DNA from: Betaproteobacteria bacterium
Lineage (GTDB): Bacteria; Pseudomonadota; Gammaproteobacteria; Burkholderiales; Casimicrobiaceae
Length of the DNA: 18,666 nt
NCBI GenBank assembly: GCA_005889025.1
Contig: VBCZ01000376.1
Location: 1-18,666, forward strand
Direction of reading: 5' to 3'
Position 1 is the first letter of the stretch, and each line of letters starts with the position of its first letter. A program made the translations under genes and the position numbers. Shown piece after piece: positions 15,204 through 18,666 of the stretch. The notes under the pieces are model-generated. The model was not told the DNA's origin. It saw only the letters and a list, made by a program, of their open reading frames with translations, and did no database searches.

Positions 15204-16040
15204 TTACACGATGTTACCCCAGCCTTCGCTTCGATAGCGCGCGGTCACCGCTGCCGCAGCACGCAGTCCGAAATCTCGCAGGACGATATTCACGCCTTCC
15301 GCGTTGCGTCGTGCGACGACGTCGCGCCAGAACGGCGCAAAGTCATCGTCGGCATTGATCACTGCGACGCCACCGTCGGCCATCGCGCCGAGCAGGGAAG
15401 CGTGCTCCGCCGCGACATCGGCAATGCTTTTCATGAACTCCTGATGCTCGCGCTGCGCGTTGTTGATCACGCCGACAGTCGGGAGCGCGATCTTCGCAAG
15501 CGCAAGCGTTTCGCCGGGATGGTTCATGCCGATTTCCACCGCGGCGGCGACATGTGACTCGCGCAGGCGGAGCAGCGTCAGAGGCAGACCGATCGCGTTG
15601 TTGAGATTGCCGGCAGACGAAAGGATGCGCTCCGCCCCGAAATGCGCTCGCATGATCGCGGCGATCATCTCCTTGACCGTCGTCTTGCCGTTGCTTCCGA
15701 CGACTGCAGCGATCGGAATAGAGAATCTGCGGCGCCAGAACGCCGCCAGCGCGCCGAGTGCTTCGATCGGATCGTCGACGGCGAGGACCGGTCCCGGACC
15801 GCCGCCCGGTGCGCTTTGCCGCAGTTGAGCGACACGGTCGCCGGCGACGATCGCCGCTGCCGCGCCGCGCTCGAATGCCTCTCGCACGAAATCGTGCCCG
15901 TCGAAACGCGGGCCCTGGATGGCCACGAACAGATCACCCGGGACGAGCGTGCGCGTATCGGTTGTCACGCCGTGGAACCTGGCACTGTCGCCATGCAGCT
16001 TGGCTGAGATCGCCTGAGCTGCCATCGCTGCATCCATCAT
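15204..16040 (-). CDS. murF: MurF N-terminal fragment (278 residues)
   Basis: This is the part of murF translated before the premature TAA. It holds the UDP-substrate domain (about residues 1-85) and most of the central ATPase domain with P-loop GSNGKTT at 115-121, but lacks the RHNVANALAA segment and the whole C-terminal domain that binds the D-Ala-D-Ala and ATP. By itself it should not be active. GTG at 16052 is an alternative in-frame start, less likely than the ATGA-coupled ATG at 16040. Confidence 0.7.
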   Translation of the reverse strand: MMDAAMAAQAISAKLHGDSARFHGVTTDTRTLVPGDLFVAIQGPRFDGHDFVREAFERGAAAAIVAGDRVAQLRQSAPGGGPGPVLAVDDPIEALGALAAFWRRRFSIPIAAVVGSNGKTTVKEMIAAIMRAHFGAERILSSAGNLNNAIGLPLTLLRLRESHVAAAVEIGMNHPGETLALAKIALPTVGVINNAQREHQEFMKSIADVAAEHASLLGAMADGGVAVINADDDFAPFWRDVVARRNAEGVNIVLRDFGLRAAAAVTARYRSEGWGNIV

Positions 16041-17518
16041 CGCCCGCCCCACGCCGCCAATGCACGCACGGCATGGTCGGCATCGAGGAAGGGTTGCCGC
16101 GACCCGCCAAGGTCCTGATACGTCTCGTGACCCTTGCCCGCGAGCACCACGACATCGCCGAGCTTGGCTTCGCTGATCGCCATCTCGATTGCCGCCGCCC
16201 GGTCGAGCTCGACGCCATAGCGGCGGTTTCCGGTATCGCGTATGCCGTGCACGATTTCGCTGGCGATCGCCTCGGGGTGCTCAGTGCGCGTGTTGTCGCT
16301 GGTCACTATGACGCGGTCGGCGAGGCGTGCCGCGACCCGACCCATTTCCGGCCGCTTGCCGCGATCGCGTTCTCCGCCGCAGCCGAAAACGCAAACGAGA
16401 TCGCCGCCGACCGCGACCGATGGGCGCAGCGCCGTCAGGACCTGTTCGATGGCGCCCGGCGTGTGCGCGTAGTCGACGACGACCAGCGGTGCGCTTACTC
16501 CGCCGAATCGCTGCATGCGTCCAGGCGGCGCCTCGACGCTGGCCAGGAATTCGACTGCGGGCCCGAGCTCGACGCCGCTTATCAGCACGACGCCCAGCAC
16601 ACCCAGCAAGTTGTACGCGTTGAAGGCACCGGCCAACCGTGTTTGGACTTCGGCGCGCCCCCACGGCGTGTCGGCTGTGAACGCCAGGCCTGTCGTCGTG
16701 GCGATAAGGCGCGAGCCTGCGATATCGGCGGCGCCGAATCCGTAACTCAGCAACTTGCGGCCCTTGGCGTGCCCGGCATCGATCAAGCTTTGTCCGAAGC
16801 TGTCGTCGGCGTTGATCACGCCCACGCGCAAGCCGGGCCAGTCGAACAGGCGCGCCTTCGCCGCGGCGTAGGCCGCCATCGTCTCGTGGTAATCGAGATG
16901 GTCCCGGGACAGGTTGGTGAACAGCGCAACGTCGAACGCGACACCGTTGACGCGACCCTGATCGATGCCATGCGACGAGACTTCCATCGCGACGGCTTGG
17001 GCGCCTGCGGACTTGAACTGAGAGAACATCTCGTGGAGCAACGCGGCGTCGGGCGTTGTGTTTGTCGCCGGCGCGAGCCTGGCGAGCAATCCGTTGCCAA
17101 GCGTGCCGAGGATGGCGGTTCGTCGCCCCGAAGCGTCGAGCACCGACGCGATCCAGTGCGCGCAAGACGTCTTGCCGTTGGTGCCGGTGACGCCCACCAT
17201 CCACAGATCGCGCGAAGGGTGTCCGTATACGTAGTCGGCGATCATGCCCAGCTTGGCCTTGAGATCATCGACAGGAAGGTGCAGCAGTTTCCAGGAATGG
17301 TTCCAGTTGAAACCCCGCGTCTCCCACAGAATCGCACCCGCTCCGTTCGAGATCGCGTCGGCGATAAATGCGCGGCCATCCTCTTGCGCACCGGGATACG
17401 CGGCAAAAGCGTCTCCCGCACGCACCCGCCGGCTGTCGGAAGTTATTCGAGCGACGGGAACACTGAGCTTGGCCAGCAAGGCGGCGATATCGGCATCGGC
17501 GCTCGCGACGTTGCTCAT
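16037..17518 (-). CDS. murE: UDP-MurNAc-L-Ala-D-Glu ligase MurE (probably meso-diaminopimelate-adding)
   Basis: MurE adds the third amino acid, meso-diaminopimelate in proteobacteria, to UDP-MurNAc-dipeptide. The 493-residue protein shows ITSDSRRVRAGDAF, the P-loop TGTNGKTS (111-118), TTPDAALLHEM, EVSSHGIDQGRV, FTNLSRDHLDYH, the lysine in AAAKARLF, VDYAHTPGA, VFGCGGERDRGKRPEMG and AGKGHE. The motif that reads DNPR in diaminopimelate-adding enzymes reads DNTR here (residues 408-411); the arginine that contacts the substrate is retained. It overlaps ftsI and murF by ATGA, with AGGGAAGAG before its start. The enzyme looks intact; the substrate assignment is by lineage and the retained Asp, Asn and Arg. 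Confidence 0.96.
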   Translation of the reverse strand: MSNVASADADIAALLAKLSVPVARITSDSRRVRAGDAFAAYPGAQEDGRAFIADAISNGAGAILWETRGFNWNHSWKLLHLPVDDLKAKLGMIADYVYGHPSRDLWMVGVTGTNGKTSCAHWIASVLDASGRRTAILGTLGNGLLARLAPATNTTPDAALLHEMFSQFKSAGAQAVAMEVSSHGIDQGRVNGVAFDVALFTNLSRDHLDYHETMAAYAAAKARLFDWPGLRVGVINADDSFGQSLIDAGHAKGRKLLSYGFGAADIAGSRLIATTTGLAFTADTPWGRAEVQTRLAGAFNAYNLLGVLGVVLISGVELGPAVEFLASVEAPPGRMQRFGGVSAPLVVVDYAHTPGAIEQVLTALRPSVAVGGDLVCVFGCGGERDRGKRPEMGRVAARLADRVIVTSDNTRTEHPEAIASEIVHGIRDTGNRRYGVELDRAAAIEMAISEAKLGDVVVLAGKGHETYQDLGGSRQPFLDADHAVRALAAWGGR

Positions 17519-18666
17519 GTCTCTTCCCTGATCTCGGGAGCGTCTGCGGGAAGGATGACATTGGTTACGGGCGCGTCCGGAGGAACGCCCAGCATCCGAA
17601 GCGCCGCGCCCATGACGCTGCTGAATACCGGCGCGGCAATCGCTCCGCCGTAATATTGGTCTCCGCCTGGCTCGTCGAGCATCACCGCAATCACCAAGCG
17701 CGGGTTGGAGGCAGGAGCGAATCCCACGAACGATGAGATGTATTTGTTGTTTGCATACACGTGGCCGTCGAGCTTGTGTGCAGTGCCGGTTTTTCCGGCG
17801 ACGCGATAGCCCGCTACCTGTGCCTTGGGCGCGGTTCCTCCGGGCAGCACGGCCATTTCCAGCATGTGACGGACGGCGCGCGCGGTCTGCGGCTTCAATA
17901 CCGGCCGGCCCGCCACAGGCGCGTCGACTTTGAGCAGCGACACCGGCTTCAACTCGCCGTCATTGGCGAACACCGTATAGGCGCGAGCGAGCTGAACCAG
18001 ATTCACCGAGATACCGTGTCCGTACGCCATCGTCGCCTGCTCGATCGGCCGCCAGCTTTTTGCCGGCCGCAACCGGCCCGATACCTCGCCCGGGAAACCG
18101 GTCATCGGCGGTGTGCCGAAGCCCGCGTCCGACAACACGTGCCACATGGTCTCGGCGGAAAGCGACAGCGCGATCTTCGCCGCGCCGACGTTGGACGATT
18201 TCTGAAGCACCTGTTCGACCGTCAGCGCGCGCTCGCGGTGCGCGTCGTTGTCGATGATCGCGCCCGGCGCGAACTTTCCGGAGTCGAGCGCCGCGGCGAT
18301 GGTAAACGGTTTGAGCGTCGACCCCGGCTCGAAGGTGTCGATCAGCGCGCGATTGCGCATCTTGTCGCGCGCGGCTCGGCTGCGGTTGTTCGGGTTATAG
18401 CTCGGCCAATTGGCGAGCGCGAGAATTTCGCCGGTGCGCGGATCGAGCATAACCATCGCGCCCGCCTTCGCCTTGTTCGCCTCGACCGCGGCCTTGATCT
18501 CGCTAAAAGCGAGATATTGCAAGCGGCTGTCGATCGACAATGCGAGGTCTCGGCCCTCCTGCGGCGCTCGTATGCTCGCTACGTCCTCGACGATCTCGCC
18601 GCGGCGATTGATGATCACGCGTCTGCTGCCGGGCTTACCGCCCAGCCACGGCTGTTGCGCGAGCTC
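17515..18666 (-). CDS. ftsI: Penicillin-binding protein 3 FtsI, septal transpeptidase (5' end missing)
   Basis: FtsI crosslinks septal peptidoglycan as partner of FtsW. The frame is open to the right edge, giving 383 C-terminal residues; the N-terminal membrane anchor and part of the pedestal domain lie outside. The window begins in ELAQQPWLGGKPGSRRV, followed by NRRGEIVEDV, typical of the pedestal/transpeptidase border. The three active-site motifs are present: STLK with the serine codon at 18321-18319 (FEPGSTLKPF), SSN at 18198-18190, and KTG at 17793-17785 (VAGKTGTAHK). The C-terminal proline-rich tail is normal. GTG 18618 is an internal codon, not a start. It ends in ATGA with murE. Confidence 0.96.
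   Translation of the reverse strand, partial: ELAQQPWLGGKPGSRRVIINRRGEIVEDVASIRAPQEGRDLALSIDSRLQYLAFSEIKAAVEANKAKAGAMVMLDPRTGEILALANWPSYNPNNRSRAARDKMRNRALIDTFEPGSTLKPFTIAAALDSGKFAPGAIIDNDAHRERALTVEQVLQKSSNVGAAKIALSLSAETMWHVLSDAGFGTPPMTGFPGEVSGRLRPAKSWRPIEQATMAYGHGISVNLVQLARAYTVFANDGELKPVSLLKVDAPVAGRPVLKPQTARAVRHMLEMAVLPGGTAPKAQVAGYRVAGKTGTAHKLDGHVYANNKYISSFVGFAPASNPRLVIAVMLDEPGGDQYYGGAIAAPVFSSVMGAALRMLGVPPDAPVTNVILPADAPEIREET

Larger units (their letters stand above)
14631..16040 (-). pseudogene. murF: murF interrupted by an in-frame TAA stop
   Basis: MurF adds D-Ala-D-Ala to UDP-MurNAc-tripeptide, the last cytoplasmic precursor step. The gene spans 470 codons including the stop, the usual MurF length, in one unbroken phase. 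The exception is TAA at 15206-15204 (codon 279), between GWGNIV and AISPEGSVEFALRLPGRHN. Both sides are clearly MurF: TTDTR and GDLFVAIQG, the P-loop GSNGKTT (115-121), GNLNNAIGL, EIGMNHPGE and NNAQREHQEFM before it; LPGRHNVANALAA, IDDTYNANPDS, LGDMGE and VKGSRFMRME after it. No frameshift is needed, so one base change (for example from CAA, GAA or AAA) explains it. The stop falls in the central ATP-binding domain. Start ATG 16040 forms ATGA with murE; the end forms TGATG with mraY. Confidence 0.88.

Noticed and set aside
15183..15240. A frameshift as the cause of the murF split
   Set aside because: Reading the codons across the gap shows both halves in the same phase. Only the TAA codon interrupts them, so it is a nonsense change and not an indel.
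15758..17653. 631-codon open frame on the plus strand opposite murE and the start of murF
   Set aside because: It is antisense to well-conserved Mur ligase sequence. Its translation is arginine-rich without recognisable domains, as expected from GC-rich codon bias on the other strand.

Overview
The window is a GC-rich stretch of a proteobacterial chromosome. It holds almost the whole division and cell wall (dcw) cluster, read on the minus strand. In transcription order it runs ftsI (5' end outside the window), murE, murF (interrupted), mraY (internally deleted), murD, ftsW, murG, murC, murB, ddl, ftsQ, ftsA, ftsZ, lpxC, a 61-residue membrane protein, an M23 peptidase and the start of secA. 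The only plus-strand gene is a DUF721/DciA-family gene between the small membrane protein and the peptidase. The gene order, the 'MWDDPRQLN' start of FtsQ, the secA-linked M23 peptidase and the neighbouring DUF721 gene point to a betaproteobacterium (Burkholderiales/Nitrosomonadales-like). I cannot place it at genus level.

Right to left by region. 18666-5908 (ftsI to ftsQ) is one tightly packed unit. Seven junctions are 4-base ATGA overlaps, one is a 1-base TGATG overlap, and two (murD/ftsW and ddl/ftsQ) overlap by 8 and 11 bases. These genes make UDP-MurNAc-pentapeptide (MurB, C, D, E, F, Ddl), then lipid I and lipid II (MraY, MurG), and polymerise and crosslink septal wall (FtsW, FtsI), with FtsQ as divisome scaffold. 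5896-3341 holds ftsA and ftsZ, separated by a 147-base spacer with two strong stem-loops; a third, related stem-loop lies just after ftsZ. 3170-2256 is lpxC (lipid A synthesis), followed by a 255-base spacer with a repeat-like sequence and then a small two-helix membrane protein. 1871-403 has the divergent DUF721 and M23 genes, the latter closed by a clear intrinsic terminator. 210-1 is the beginning of secA.

The striking points are lesions in genes that are normally essential. MraY lacks a block of about 21 conserved residues directly before its HHH motif, and murF carries an in-frame TAA about 60% of the way along. All other reading frames look intact. MurE has DNTR where the diaminopimelate-recognition motif normally reads DNPR, and MurG has HDAN where HEQN is usual. 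These could be sequence or assembly errors, a decaying cluster backed by another copy, or real variants; the sequence alone cannot decide. I saw no mobile element, CRISPR array, tRNA or rRNA gene, and no evidence of a wholly new system.
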